Below are positions 6,815 to 16,089 of a stretch of DNA of 48,661 nt, in pieces. The stretch comes from Candidatus Ornithoclostridium excrementipullorum (GTDB lineage: Bacteria > Bacillota > Clostridia > Christensenellales > UBA3700). Each line of letters opens with the position of its first letter. Position 1 is the stretch's first letter. The position numbers and the translations under genes are program-made. The stretch is taken from the NCBI GenBank assembly GCA_018716085.1, contig DVKK01000045.1:1-48661 (forward strand), written 5' to 3'. The notes under the pieces are model-generated. The model saw only the letters and a list, made by a program, of their open reading frames with translations. It had not been told where the DNA came from and did no database searches.

Positions 6815-8275
6815 ATGAAAAAGAAACTTGTCGCAACGGCGCTTATCGCCGTACTATGCATATCGTTGTCTGCCGCTGTTTTTACGGGATGCGAGCAGGA
6901 TAACGGAAAAACTTACGTATCGCTGGACATCAATCCGTCCGTATCGCTGATCCTGGACGGGAACGGCGCGGTGCTTGACGTCGTCGCGGAGAACGAGGAC
7001 GCTCAGGTCTTGCTGGTCGACCTGACGCTTGAGGGCAAGACGTTGGAAGAAGCGGTTAAGCTCGTTGCGGAAGCGTCCGTTGAATGCGGATTCCTGTCTG
7101 CGGAAAACAGCGTGGTGGACGTCAGCGTAGTTGCCGAAAACGGCAAAGCGAAATACGAAAGCACTATACTCGGAGAGATCGAACGCTCTTTTTCCGCGGC
7201 GGCGACCGACGGAGGTTTCGAGATCAAACTGAACAGCGAGGGGTCTTATACGCTCAACCGTATGTTGGAATACTATAAGGAAAAATACCCCGACAATGCT
7301 GCCGTGCAGAACATGACTCCCGCAAAACTCGATCTCGTGCTCAGCGTGACCGAGAAAGACGGATCGATATCGTTCGAAGCGGCTGCCCAAGCGGATATTT
7401 CGTCGCTGATCACGATGGCGGAAACGGCTTACGCCGAGATAGAGCCTTACATGACCGCGGCATACAATGCGGCGGTGACGGAGGCAAAGCTCGTGTACGA
7501 GAACGCCAAAGCCGTTGCCGAGAGCGCGGTATGGGCTGCGAAATACGCGCAGTTCATGATCAAGGATCTCGATCTGTTCGCGGTGAATTACGGCGCTGTC
7601 TATGCGGCGTACGACGTTGCGGCGATCACTCTCGATTACGTGCTTGATAAAGCCGAACAGGCCGCCGACGCGACCGACGCGGCTCTCGCGCAAGTAGACA
7701 CTGCGAAACTCGCGGAGCTGCTCGGCGTGGAAGAGAGCGAACTGAAAGCCGCCGTTGCGGACGAAAACGGCGTCATAACGCTCGGTTCGATAGACGCCTA
7801 TGTGGACCGCGTGGTTAAGAATATGACGGACGAGGCTCAGGCGGCGTTCGACGACAGCGAATTGAAGACGTATCTCAACGGTTTACAGGCGGAAGCGGAA
7901 GAGTTCGTAAACTCTCTGCCCGACGAATACTCCGAAAAGATATATGATGCGGTCGAAGCGATGGAGCAGTTCGGCGACAGCGCGATGGATTTCGTACGTG
8001 AACTCGGCGACCTGACCGTTGACGACGTACGCAGCATCGTCACTTATTTCGAGAACGAACGCGACGAGGCTATGGAACAGATAAGAGCCAACCTCACTTC
8101 CGAGCAGATCGCCGAGATCGAACAGGCAGTCGCTGCGTTGAACGACACGTTGGCGCAGGCGGAAAGCGCGTTCGAGAGCGCCGTGAATAAGGCTGCCGAA
8201 GACGCCAAAGCCATGCTTGCGGCGGCAAAGGCGGAACTTGCCGAGGCGCACAGGCAGGAGATAACCGTCGATTGA
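6815..8275 (+). CDS. Lipoprotein with an RsgI-type middle domain and helical tail
   Basis: A 486-residue protein with a lipoprotein signal (lipobox FTGC, cysteine 26) followed at once by an RsgI-like middle domain opening YVSLDINPSVSLILDGNG, with the Asn-Pro pair at residues 40-41. It has no cytoplasmic segment and so cannot bind a sigma factor itself. The C-terminal two thirds are Ala/Glu-rich, with strong coiled-coil or helical-bundle character. The middle domain resembles that of the anti-sigma factor at 4573, which makes a shared sensory role or competition for the same signal plausible (inference). AAGGAGG lies 7 nt before the ATG. A terminator at 8331-8364 follows. Confidence 0.8.
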   Translation: MKKKLVATALIAVLCISLSAAVFTGCEQDNGKTYVSLDINPSVSLILDGNGAVLDVVAENEDAQVLLVDLTLEGKTLEEAVKLVAEASVECGFLSAENSVVDVSVVAENGKAKYESTILGEIERSFSAAATDGGFEIKLNSEGSYTLNRMLEYYKEKYPDNAAVQNMTPAKLDLVLSVTEKDGSISFEAAAQADISSLITMAETAYAEIEPYMTAAYNAAVTEAKLVYENAKAVAESAVWAAKYAQFMIKDLDLFAVNYGAVYAAYDVAAITLDYVLDKAEQAADATDAALAQVDTAKLAELLGVEESELKAAVADENGVITLGSIDAYVDRVVKNMTDEAQAAFDDSELKTYLNGLQAEAEEFVNSLPDEYSEKIYDAVEAMEQFGDSAMDFVRELGDLTVDDVRSIVTYFENERDEAMEQIRANLTSEQIAEIEQAVAALNDTLAQAESAFESAVNKAAEDAKAMLAAAKAELAEAHRQEITVD

Positions 8276-8330
8276 ATTGCTTGACAGCGGGGCGATCGTC
8301 CCGCGGCTCATAACCAACCCCCTTTTTTCG

Positions 8331-8364
8331 GGAGAGGAGAACAACATTCTCCTCTTCCTTTTTT
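8331..8364 (+). terminator. Rho-independent terminator after the RsgI-domain lipoprotein
   Basis: AGAGGAGAA (8333-8341) pairs with TTCTCCTCT (8347-8355) around a 5-nt loop. A run of six T residues follows at 8359-8364. Confidence 0.85.
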
Positions 8365-8604
8365 ATTCGCGGATATCGGACTTTCGCGATAGGCGAGCGC
8401 CTTTCGGTGCGGCGCCCCTCGGAGCGACGGCGTATGCGGGACGAACCGATCTGGTACGGTGCGGCAGACGCGTGCTTGCGGGATATCCCGTGCGTGCAGC
8501 GATCGATCCGGACTTCATATCGCATCCCGCGTTCCGTAAAACGGAAGAAGACAAAAACCTGCAACGTACAAAGCGCGCGAATATATCTTCGCTGTCAGCA
8601 AAAC

Positions 8605-8633
8605 TTGAAACCGTTCCGCGGAGGGTGTATCAT
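8605..8633 (+). promoter_or_regulatory. Sigma-A-type promoter
   Basis: TTGAAA (8605-8610), a 17-nt spacer and TATCAT (8628-8633), placed 30 nt before the ATG at 8664. It supports that start over the longer open frame that runs back through the terminator at 8331. The rest of the 8276-8663 gap shows nothing further. Confidence 0.7.
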
Positions 8634-8663
8634 CTTATCGAAGAGTGTTTTCCGAGGAGAAGT

Positions 8664-10070
8664 ATGACTATACGCTGTGTTTTCGACGGGAGGGATTCCA
8701 CGCTCAGACCGTACGAATATTATGCGCTTTCGCAAAATGACAATATGTCGTCCGTGCTGTACATAGAGTGCGAGGATATCCCGAGCTACGAGGGGGAGAA
8801 GTATTTTTATATCGACTTTGCCTGTTATAACACGCGCGGCGTGCTGAAAAGCAAATACGTGTCGCCGAAACTGTACGCGGACGCTTCGACGGGCAATATT
8901 TCGTTCGTGATCCCCAACTGCCTTACGCAACACGTCGGATTCGTCACGGCGCAGCTCGTGATGTGCGTGGATACGGCGAGCAGTCCGGTAAGCAAGAGCG
9001 TGATGAGAGGCGACAGGATCTTTGACGTCAGATCGTCGGTCAATACGTTGGAAACGGCTATTCTGGAAACGCCGAACATTTACGACGAGCTCGAGCAGGC
9101 TTTGGAGGATTTCAAGTCGCAGAGTTTCCGCCGCGCCGTCTTCTGCGATTATGACAAGATCGTCGCGCTGAGCGGAGCGATAGTGGGGAAAAAACTTTCG
9201 GCGCCGTCTTTTTCCGCACCGAACGGGACTACGTTCAAGGGATGGTACTGCCGCGAGAGCGAAGAACTGTGGGATTTCGATACCGATACCGTGCCCGCCG
9301 GAGGTACTGATCTCGTCTTTTATGCCGAATATTACAACGATTCCGGCGTGCTGAGCGGACAGACGATCAAATTTTCTTATCTGGGCGATTCGGCGGAAGA
9401 CAAGGTGTACGTGCCGTTTGCGAGCGCCAAGACCGCAGTCTTCGAACTCCCGCGTTCGAGCGAGAATACTCCGTCGACGATAGCGTATTCCGATACGGTG
9501 ACCTACACCGGATACGGAGCGGCGGCGGAATACAGGATACCTTACGGAAGCACGAAATACGCGTCGTCGGCGGACGGTTTGTACGACGCCGCAAGCGGTA
9601 AACTGTTGGTGCCGAAAACTCCCGCGGCGGGGGAGCTCAGGCTGTCGCAGGAATGCCGTTCGCTCGGCACCGCGATACTGAAAGAGACCCCTGCGGTCTA
9701 CGTCGACTTGGGCGACGGGATCCGTTCTTTGGAGAGCGGCACGCTGTCCGGTAACATGACGCAGATACTCCGTCTGGGGAAAAGCGTCGAAAAGATCGCC
9801 GTTGCCTCTATCAATATGCCCAATCTGCACCACGTGATAGTGGACAGGATGACGCCGCCCGATTATATGGGGATTGGCGATATCATGGCGTCCGACGTAA
9901 AACTCTATGTGCCTGCGGGAGCCGTCACACGCTATCAGGCTCATTCGGGATTTTCCATGGCGTTTTCTTCCGTGACGTCAATAGAGAGCGCGTCCGACAT
10001 GGCGATAAACGAGGACGAACTGGAAGCGGCGCAAAGCGACCTGGACGAATACAATGCGGGCAATGCGTGA
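8664..10070 (+). CDS. Uncharacterised protein with an InlB-like repeat and LRR-like tail
   Basis: A 468-residue product with no signal peptide or membrane helix. Residues 1 to about 110 form a beta-rich domain (MTIRCVFDGRDSTLRPYEYY onward) loosely reminiscent of N-terminal domains of phage baseplate proteins of the BppU type; I am not sure of this. About residues 155-215 look like one InlB B-repeat (TFKGWYC and LVFYAEY). The end resembles BspA-type LRR caps (VKLYVPAGAVTRYQAHSGFS). ATG 8664 is preceded by GAGGAGA and a promoter at 8605-8633. A longer in-frame opening from 8277 passes through a terminator and lacks a start signal. Surface-type repeats without an export signal are odd: it may be exported another way, belong to a phage-like particle, or be cytoplasmic. 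Confidence 0.7.
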   Translation: MTIRCVFDGRDSTLRPYEYYALSQNDNMSSVLYIECEDIPSYEGEKYFYIDFACYNTRGVLKSKYVSPKLYADASTGNISFVIPNCLTQHVGFVTAQLVMCVDTASSPVSKSVMRGDRIFDVRSSVNTLETAILETPNIYDELEQALEDFKSQSFRRAVFCDYDKIVALSGAIVGKKLSAPSFSAPNGTTFKGWYCRESEELWDFDTDTVPAGGTDLVFYAEYYNDSGVLSGQTIKFSYLGDSAEDKVYVPFASAKTAVFELPRSSENTPSTIAYSDTVTYTGYGAAAEYRIPYGSTKYASSADGLYDAASGKLLVPKTPAAGELRLSQECRSLGTAILKETPAVYVDLGDGIRSLESGTLSGNMTQILRLGKSVEKIAVASINMPNLHHVIVDRMTPPDYMGIGDIMASDVKLYVPAGAVTRYQAHSGFSMAFSSVTSIESASDMAINEDELEAAQSDLDEYNAGNA

Positions 10071-10174
10071 TGTAAGGCGACTAGCCGAAAAGCGCGGAGC
10101 AGACAGACGCAACGGATAGATATAAGCTGTTTAACGCACACGGGTACGAAAAATAAAAATTAAACGAACGCAAA

Positions 10175-10200
10175 TCGGGGCGCGCTTATGCGCGCCCCGA
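10175..10200 (-). terminator. GC-rich hairpin terminating the mannosidase gene
   Basis: An 11-bp perfect stem (CGGGGCGCGC with GCGCGCCCCG plus an outer T-A pair) with a 4-nt loop, 18 nt beyond the minus-strand stop at 10219. On the minus strand only a short T-run follows, so termination may be partial. Confidence 0.6.
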
Positions 10201-10218
10201 TGACCGTATGCAAAAAGA

Positions 10219-13179
10219 TCAGATCTTTTCCAACAGGATCGTCTTTATCTCGTACGGGCGGAAAGTCAGCCCTGTCAAAGAGCATTCTCCGCTGCGGTTT
10301 TCGAGCATATCGCATTCGAAGGCTCTGCATTCGAAGTCGGATCTTATGTCCGCCGACGTCTCGGCGCCCTTGCTCTCGAACAGGCGCAGGACTATGCCCG
10401 AACCGTCTTCGGAGGGCTTGACCGTTTCCGTGACCACGCCTTCGCCGACGACCGTTACGGGGAAATCGAACGGATCGCATTCCGTTTCGAGGAGAGGATA
10501 GTTGAATGCGTAAGCGCGTGCGAGTACGTCCGAATCCTCGAGCTTTTCTTTGTGAGGATAGATCGCGTACGAGAACGTATGCGTGCCGATGTCGCAGGTC
10601 GGATCGGGGAATTTGGGCGAGCGCAGCAGGCAGAGGCTGAGGAAACCGTTTTTGGCGCGGTGACCGTATTTGCCGTTGTTGATGAGCGCGAAGCCGTAGC
10701 CGTCCGAATCTATATTGACGTATTTGTGAGCGCATATCTCGAACTGAGCGCGGCGTATCGAATCGTCCTCGAGCGTGGAGCGGCGGAACGTGCCGAACTG
10801 GATGTCGCACGCCACTTCGTCGGCAAAGAATGCGGGAGAAAAGTCCGCGCGCAGCATCTTGTATTCCTCATCCCATTCCACTGTGGTGTCGAATCTTACG
10901 GCGCTGTCGCCCGCGGTAAGGGATATCTTCTGCACGAGAGCGGTCTTGCCGTGGCCGAAAGACTGTTCGCGCACGACCTTTACGCCGTCCACGTAAGTGC
11001 GCGTGGAGAGGAGCCTGAGGGTCTCCTTGCGCATATTGGGATAGTCCATATTGATATCCCACGCATTGTAGAACATGAAAGGATCGCTGTACAACACGAG
11101 ACGGTTGAAGTATTCGCCGACCAGTTCTTTGTCGTTGTTTTTGTCGTACATCGAGAGGATCTCGCCGTTTTCTCCGAAAGAGACCACTATCGCCGAGTTT
11201 TCTATCGTGGCGTCGTCGTACGCAAGTTCGGCTGCGACGGCATCGACGTCGATCTCGGTCGCGTCCGCCGTCGCCGAGTACGGCGCGACTTCCGCTTTCA
11301 GCCATTTGCCGTCGCTCTGTACGTATTCGCTGCGTGAGAAAGGCGTTTCGTTGGCAAAGACCTTTTTCGGCTCGGAAGATATCTCCGACAGATAATGCTT
11401 TATCATGCCGTCGGTTTCCTCCGCCATGACCGCGTATCTCTCGGCGCATTCGTCGTAGACGCGCTTGATCGAGCTTCCCGGGAGTACGTCGTGGAACTGG
11501 TAGAGCAGAGTTTCTTTCCATATCTTTTCGGCGAACTTCGAGTCGTACGGTACGCCGCGCAGACGGCACAGCGAGCCTATCCATTCCAGCTCGTGCAGCT
11601 TGCGCTCCATCATGCGGTTGTTCTTTTTTGCGTTCGCCTGAGAAGTGTAAGTCCCCTGGTGACGTTCGTAATACAGCTCTCCTTTGTAGCGGGGCATGAC
11701 GTCTTCGTAAGGCTCTATGTCGCGGAACAGATCTATGGATCTCTTCATTACGCACGGCGCGAGACCGTTCATGTTGCGGTGGCGCTTTACGTATTCGATA
11801 TGTCCTTCTCCCGGACCGCCGCCTCCGTCGCCGTCGCCGTATATCAGCAGAGCTTTGGGAATGATGCCTTTCTCGGTGTTGCGAGCTTCCGATTTGAATA
11901 TCGCAAGGGGAGAAGCGCCCGAATTGTAGTCGCCCAAAGGCTCCATGTGCGCCAACACCTGCGAACCGTCCAGACCTTCCCATATAAACGTCTTGTACGG
12001 GAATTGATTGACGGTGTTGCTGAGAATCTTTATCGTCATGAAATACTTCATGCCGCAGCCGCGAAGCACCTGCGGCAGAGTGGCGGGGAAGCCGAACACG
12101 TCGGGCAGCCAGCACAGCTCGGTGTCCGTGCCGAATTTTTCTTTCCAGTATTTCTTTCCGTAGAGAGACTGCCTGATCCAACTCTCTCCGGAAGAGAGAT
12201 TGCAGTCGCCCTCGACCCACATCGCGCCCTGCGTTTCGATGCGTCCGTCTCGGACTGCCTTGCAAACGCGTTCGAACAGCTCGGGGTAATCCTCTTCGAG
12301 CCACACCCACATCTGAGGCTGCGATTCGGCGAACAGGAACCCGTCGTACTTGTCTATGTTGCGGAGCTGATTTGCAAAAGTGCGCGCGACTTTGCGCCTG
12401 GTCTCGCGCCACGGCCACAGCCAAGCGAGGTCGATGTGCGCGTGCCCTATGCAGTAGTATTCGGTGCAGGGATAATCTATGGGCTTTGTCAACACGGGCG
12501 CCAAAATTTCACGCGCGGCGGCGGCTCCTTTCGAGCGATACGCTTTGAAGCTTTCGTTCAGCGCGGATTCGATCTCCTTCGCCCTTGCTCCGTCCTTGGG
12601 CAGTTTCAGCATCGTGAAGAAAAGGTCGATGTAATCGTAATAGTATCCGTTGACTTCGTCGTTGCAGACGGCAATGTCGCAGCGCCGCAGACGCGCCACC
12701 AGATTTTCGAAACGCAGCTTACCGTTGAAACCCGCGTCGACGTAAAGTTTTATCTCTTCGTCGCCGGTGGACTTGTCTGCTACGTCCACGACCTGTTTGC
12801 CTATCAGCGAATGGAATATGTCGCCTTTGCTCAACACCTGCGTGATGCCTTGCAGGACTATCCCGTCCTCGTTCATGACCAGCCCTTCGCCCTGAAGTTT
12901 GATCCTGAGGACAACGTGCTTGCCTTTTCCTTTCTTCGGTACTTTTCCCGTAAAACGGAACCATGCGCAGCCGAATTTTTCCGCCCACTTGCTCCATTTG
13001 CGTATGGGCTTGAAAGCGTGCTTGTTAAGTTCGGAAAACTTTATCGGCTCGTCGCTTTTGATCACTTCGGCGTCAAGATCGCCTATCTTGGTGTAACAGT
13101 CGCCTTTTATTCGCAGCAAGTGCGCCACGTGCCCCGGTTCGGCGACCGCCCTTTTAACGAAAGGTTTGTCGAATCCCAT
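10219..13179 (-). CDS. Alpha-mannosidase, glycoside hydrolase family 38
   Basis: A 986-residue cytoplasmic enzyme (no signal peptide) predicted to hydrolyse terminal alpha-mannosides. GH38 signatures are present: GHAHIDLAWLWPW with zinc ligands H248 and D250 (residues 245-257), WLPDVFGFP with the nucleophile aspartate at residue 360, and GDGDGGGGP. The N-terminal part is the usual beta-rich module and the C-terminal half is the GH38C beta-sandwich. I chose ATG 13179 rather than the longer frame at 13227 because GGAGGA lies just upstream. A strong promoter sits at 13216-13244. It is divergent from the polysaccharide locus, which may be coincidental. No transporter is adjacent. The exact linkage specificity cannot be read. 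Confidence 0.93.
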   Translation of the reverse strand: MGFDKPFVKRAVAEPGHVAHLLRIKGDCYTKIGDLDAEVIKSDEPIKFSELNKHAFKPIRKWSKWAEKFGCAWFRFTGKVPKKGKGKHVVLRIKLQGEGLVMNEDGIVLQGITQVLSKGDIFHSLIGKQVVDVADKSTGDEEIKLYVDAGFNGKLRFENLVARLRRCDIAVCNDEVNGYYYDYIDLFFTMLKLPKDGARAKEIESALNESFKAYRSKGAAAAREILAPVLTKPIDYPCTEYYCIGHAHIDLAWLWPWRETRRKVARTFANQLRNIDKYDGFLFAESQPQMWVWLEEDYPELFERVCKAVRDGRIETQGAMWVEGDCNLSSGESWIRQSLYGKKYWKEKFGTDTELCWLPDVFGFPATLPQVLRGCGMKYFMTIKILSNTVNQFPYKTFIWEGLDGSQVLAHMEPLGDYNSGASPLAIFKSEARNTEKGIIPKALLIYGDGDGGGGPGEGHIEYVKRHRNMNGLAPCVMKRSIDLFRDIEPYEDVMPRYKGELYYERHQGTYTSQANAKKNNRMMERKLHELEWIGSLCRLRGVPYDSKFAEKIWKETLLYQFHDVLPGSSIKRVYDECAERYAVMAEETDGMIKHYLSEISSEPKKVFANETPFSRSEYVQSDGKWLKAEVAPYSATADATEIDVDAVAAELAYDDATIENSAIVVSFGENGEILSMYDKNNDKELVGEYFNRLVLYSDPFMFYNAWDINMDYPNMRKETLRLLSTRTYVDGVKVVREQSFGHGKTALVQKISLTAGDSAVRFDTTVEWDEEYKMLRADFSPAFFADEVACDIQFGTFRRSTLEDDSIRRAQFEICAHKYVNIDSDGYGFALINNGKYGHRAKNGFLSLCLLRSPKFPDPTCDIGTHTFSYAIYPHKEKLEDSDVLARAYAFNYPLLETECDPFDFPVTVVGEGVVTETVKPSEDGSGIVLRLFESKGAETSADIRSDFECRAFECDMLENRSGECSLTGLTFRPYEIKTILLEKI

Positions 13180-13215
13180 TGCTCCTCCGCATCGATATTG
13201 TACGAAATTTTTTAC

Positions 13216-13244
13216 ATTATAGCACAAAGCGGCGCCGATTTCAA
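13216..13244 (-). promoter_or_regulatory. Promoter of the alpha-mannosidase gene
   Basis: On the minus strand TTGAAA (13244-13239), a 17-nt spacer and TATAAT (13221-13216), about 37 nt before the ATG at 13179. Confidence 0.8.
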
Positions 13245-13322
13245 CGTTTGCACGGCAATAATGAAAATTCGCCCTCCCTTTTGCAGATAAATATAATAAT
13301 ATAAAATATTGCTGTCCGTCGG

Positions 13323-13351
13323 TTGCGCAATCCGCGGGGGTGTAGTATAAT
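13323..13351 (+). promoter_or_regulatory. Promoter of the polysaccharide locus
   Basis: TTGCGC (13323-13328), a 17-nt spacer and consensus TATAAT (13346-13351). It lies 31 nt upstream of the first gene of the locus at 13383 and is back-to-back with the mannosidase promoter. Confidence 0.8.
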
Positions 13352-13382
13352 CGAATTGACCTAAAAATCGACAGGAGATGAA

Positions 13383-14597
13383 ATGAGAAGGAAAGAGATC
13401 AGGTTTTCGCCGCCCGACATAAGGCAGACGGAGATCGACGAAGTGGTGGATACGCTTCGCTCGGGATGGATCACCACGGGACCGAAAACGAAAAGCTTCG
13501 AAAGGGAGATAGCAGACTATTGCGGCACAACCAAGGCCGTATGTCTCAATTCCGCTACGGCGGGACTTGAGCTGATACTTCGTATTCTCGGCATAGGGGC
13601 AGGGGACGAAGTAGTTACTTCCGCGTATACTTATACCGCCAGCGCAAGCGTGATCGAGCACGTGGGTGCGAAGATCGTTTTGTGCGATACGGCGCCGGGA
13701 AGTTTCGAGATCGATTACTCAAAACTGCCGGATCTTATAAACGAAAAGACAAAGGCGGTGATAGCGGTCGATTACGGCGGCAGAATATGCGATTATGCGA
13801 AACTGCGTTCCGTTGTCGAATCGACAAAGATAAAATTCCGTCCCTCCAACAAGATCCAGGAAGCCATAGGACGGCATATTCTGATAGCCGACGCCGCGCA
13901 CAGTTTCGGCGCGCTGAGCGGAGGTAAAAGGAGCGGGAACATAGCCGATTTTTCTTCATTCAGTTTTCACGCGGTAAAGAATCTGACCACGGCGGAGGGC
14001 GGCGCGGTAACATGGAGAACGATCCCCGGTATCGACGACGATTCGCTGTATAACGATTTCATGCTATGGTCTTTGCACGGGCAAAGTAAGGATGCTTTGG
14101 CAAAGAACAAACCGGGAGCATGGGAATACGATATAAAACTGTGCGGGCAAAAGTGCAATATGACTGACATCATGGCGTCGCTCGGGCTCGGACAATTGAA
14201 GAGATACGACGGCATTCTCGCGCGCAGAAAAGAAATAATAGAGATGTACGACCGTGCATTGAAAGACAAATATGCAGACGTGCTCGTGCATTTCGGAACG
14301 GATTTTGCATCGAGCGGTCATCTGTACGCGACGCGCGCTTACGGAATGAGAGAAAGCGATAGAAACGCCGCGATCGTGAAAATGGCGGAGAACGGCGTTG
14401 CGGCGAACGTGCATTATAAGCCGCTTCCCATGCACACGGCATATAAGGCGTTCGGCTTCGATATTGTCGATTACCCCAACGCCTACGCCCAGTATGCAAA
14501 CGAGATAACGCTGCCTCTCCACACGTTGCTCGACGACGAGGACGTCGAGTATGTGATCCGGACCTATATCGACGCGATAAAGGAGATAAGAAAGTGA
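13383..14597 (+). CDS. DegT/DnrJ/EryC1-family sugar aminotransferase
   Basis: A 404-residue PLP enzyme expected to transfer an amino group to a keto-sugar nucleotide, giving an amino sugar for the polysaccharide. Family features are the LRSGWITTGPKTKSFE start, LNSATAGLEL for phosphate binding, IADAAHSFGA with the PLP aspartate, and FHAVKNLTTAEGGAV with the Schiff-base lysine at residue 199. AGGAG precedes ATG 13383. It is the first gene of the long operon, and its stop overlaps the GTG of the sugar transferase at 14594. The exact product (UDP-linked amino sugar type) cannot be told without the dehydratase partner, which is not in this window. Confidence 0.9.
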   Translation: MRRKEIRFSPPDIRQTEIDEVVDTLRSGWITTGPKTKSFEREIADYCGTTKAVCLNSATAGLELILRILGIGAGDEVVTSAYTYTASASVIEHVGAKIVLCDTAPGSFEIDYSKLPDLINEKTKAVIAVDYGGRICDYAKLRSVVESTKIKFRPSNKIQEAIGRHILIADAAHSFGALSGGKRSGNIADFSSFSFHAVKNLTTAEGGAVTWRTIPGIDDDSLYNDFMLWSLHGQSKDALAKNKPGAWEYDIKLCGQKCNMTDIMASLGLGQLKRYDGILARRKEIIEMYDRALKDKYADVLVHFGTDFASSGHLYATRAYGMRESDRNAAIVKMAENGVAANVHYKPLPMHTAYKAFGFDIVDYPNAYAQYANEITLPLHTLLDDEDVEYVIRTYIDAIKEIRK

Positions 14598-15268
14598 CGG
14601 AAGAAAACGTATCCGAGGGTATCGAAGAAAAGGCCGTCGATTTCGACGCTTTGATGAAAAAAAAGAGAGCGGCGCTGTTTTTCAAACGCTGCTTCGATAT
14701 CGTCGCTTCCGCGTTCGGTCTGCTGTTCCTCGCCATACCGTTCCTTTTCGTCGCCGTTGCGATAAGATGTACGTCCAAAGGTCCCGTATATTTCCGTCAG
14801 GAGAGAGTGGGTAAAAACGGAAAAACGTTCCGTATATTCAAATTCCGCACCATGGTGACCGATGCCGAAAGAAAGGGGTTGCAGATCACGGTGGGGGGAG
14901 ACGCCAGGATAACCAAAGTCGGCGCGTTGCTGCGTAAGACGAAGATCGACGAACTGCCTCAGCTAATAAACGTGCTTTTAGGGCAGATGAGCTTCGTCGG
15001 GCCGCGACCCGAAGTGCCCCGATATGTGGAGATGTATTCGGAGTATCAGAAAAACGTTCTGCGCATAAGACCCGGGATAACGGAACTGGCTTCCATAATA
15101 TACCGGGACGAAAACGATATCCTCGCCGCAAGTGAGGATCCGGAAAAGACTTACGTCGAAGAGATAATGCCCAAGAAGATCGAATTGAACATGGAATACA
15201 TGAAGAAAATGAATGTGTTTTACGACATTAAACTGATCTTCATGACTTTTGCGGCGGTGTTGAGGTGA
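14594..15268 (+). CDS. Initiating sugar-phosphate transferase (WcaJ/PglC type)
   Basis: A 224-residue monotopic membrane enzyme of the bacterial sugar transferase family. It transfers a sugar phosphate to undecaprenyl phosphate to start a repeat unit. A hydrophobic re-entrant helix spans about residues 35-58 (KRCFDIVASAFGLLF). It is followed by the conserved YFRQERVGKNGKTFRIFKFR and by KIDELPQLINVLLGQMSFVG with GPRPE. The size matches the short PglC-like subfamily. It starts at GTG 14594, overlapping the aminotransferase stop by 4 nt. With the neighbouring gene, it suggests an amino sugar as the first residue (inference). Confidence 0.92.
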   Translation: MTEENVSEGIEEKAVDFDALMKKKRAALFFKRCFDIVASAFGLLFLAIPFLFVAVAIRCTSKGPVYFRQERVGKNGKTFRIFKFRTMVTDAERKGLQITVGGDARITKVGALLRKTKIDELPQLINVLLGQMSFVGPRPEVPRYVEMYSEYQKNVLRIRPGITELASIIYRDENDILAASEDPEKTYVEEIMPKKIELNMEYMKKMNVFYDIKLIFMTFAAVLR

Positions 15269-16089
15269 ATATGGAATACAGTGTGCTGATGTCGGTTTAT
15301 AGAAATACGAAAGGCTCCGAATTGAAGCAGTGCATGGACAGTGTTTTCGTTCAGACTCCCGCTCCGTCGGAAATCGTGGTAGTATTGGACGGCCCTGTAT
15401 CGGACGGAGTATCGGAGTATCTCCTCGGACTGGAACGAGAAGGGAAAATAAAGACCGTGCCTCTTGAGACCAATGTGGGGCTCGGCAACGCGCTCGCCGA
15501 AGGCGCGAAACACTGTAAGTACGAATGGATCGCTCGTATGGACAGCGACGATATTTGCGCGCCCGACAGAATGGAAAAGCAAACGGGCTATCTCGAAAAA
15601 CACCCCGACGTCGACGTCCTCGGATCGAATATCGCCGAGTTTACGGATGACGTAAACAATATAGTCAGCATACGCGCCGTGCCCGAAGATCACGAAGCGA
15701 TCTGCAAATATATGAAGTCTAGATGTCCTTTCAATCATATGACCGTTATAATGCGCAAGTCCGTTCTTGAGGCTGCGGGAGGTTATATGGATTGGCTGTA
15801 CAACGAGGACAGTTATCTTTGGGCAAGAATGTATCTTGCAGGCGCTAAATTCGCGAACATCGCGGAGAATCTGGTTTTTGCAAGAATAGACGCGTCTACT
15901 TTCCGCAGACGCGGCGGATACAGATATTATAAGAGCGAAAGAGACCTGTTCAGGTTTATGTACAACAACGGGATCATCAGTTATGCGGAATATATAAAAG
16001 CCAAGATCGTGCGCTTTGTAGTACAGGTAATGATGCCGAACGGCATAAGACAATGGTTTTTCAGGACGTTTGCGAGGGAGAAGAAGTGA
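15265..16089 (+). CDS. Family 2 glycosyltransferase
   Basis: A 274-residue GT-A fold enzyme that adds a sugar from a nucleotide donor to the growing lipid-linked unit at the inner membrane face. The N-terminal YSVLMSVYRNTKGSELKQCM and the metal-binding ARMDSDDICAPDRM motif are typical of the AmsE/WaaE-like branch. The start is GTG 15265, in a 4-nt GTGA overlap with the previous stop; ATG 15271 is an alternative. Its stop overlaps the next start in the same way. Donor and linkage are unknown. Confidence 0.9.
   Translation: MNMEYSVLMSVYRNTKGSELKQCMDSVFVQTPAPSEIVVVLDGPVSDGVSEYLLGLEREGKIKTVPLETNVGLGNALAEGAKHCKYEWIARMDSDDICAPDRMEKQTGYLEKHPDVDVLGSNIAEFTDDVNNIVSIRAVPEDHEAICKYMKSRCPFNHMTVIMRKSVLEAAGGYMDWLYNEDSYLWARMYLAGAKFANIAENLVFARIDASTFRRRGGYRYYKSERDLFRFMYNNGIISYAEYIKAKIVRFVVQVMMPNGIRQWFFRTFAREKK

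Noticed and set aside
8277..8663. N-terminal extension of the protein starting at 8664
   Set aside because: The frame is open, but it contains a clear terminator (8331-8364) and a promoter (8605-8633) and has no start signal at 8277.
11395..13290. Plus-strand open frame of 631 codons within the alpha-mannosidase gene
   Set aside because: It is the antisense of the GH38 gene, whose catalytic motifs are intact on the minus strand.
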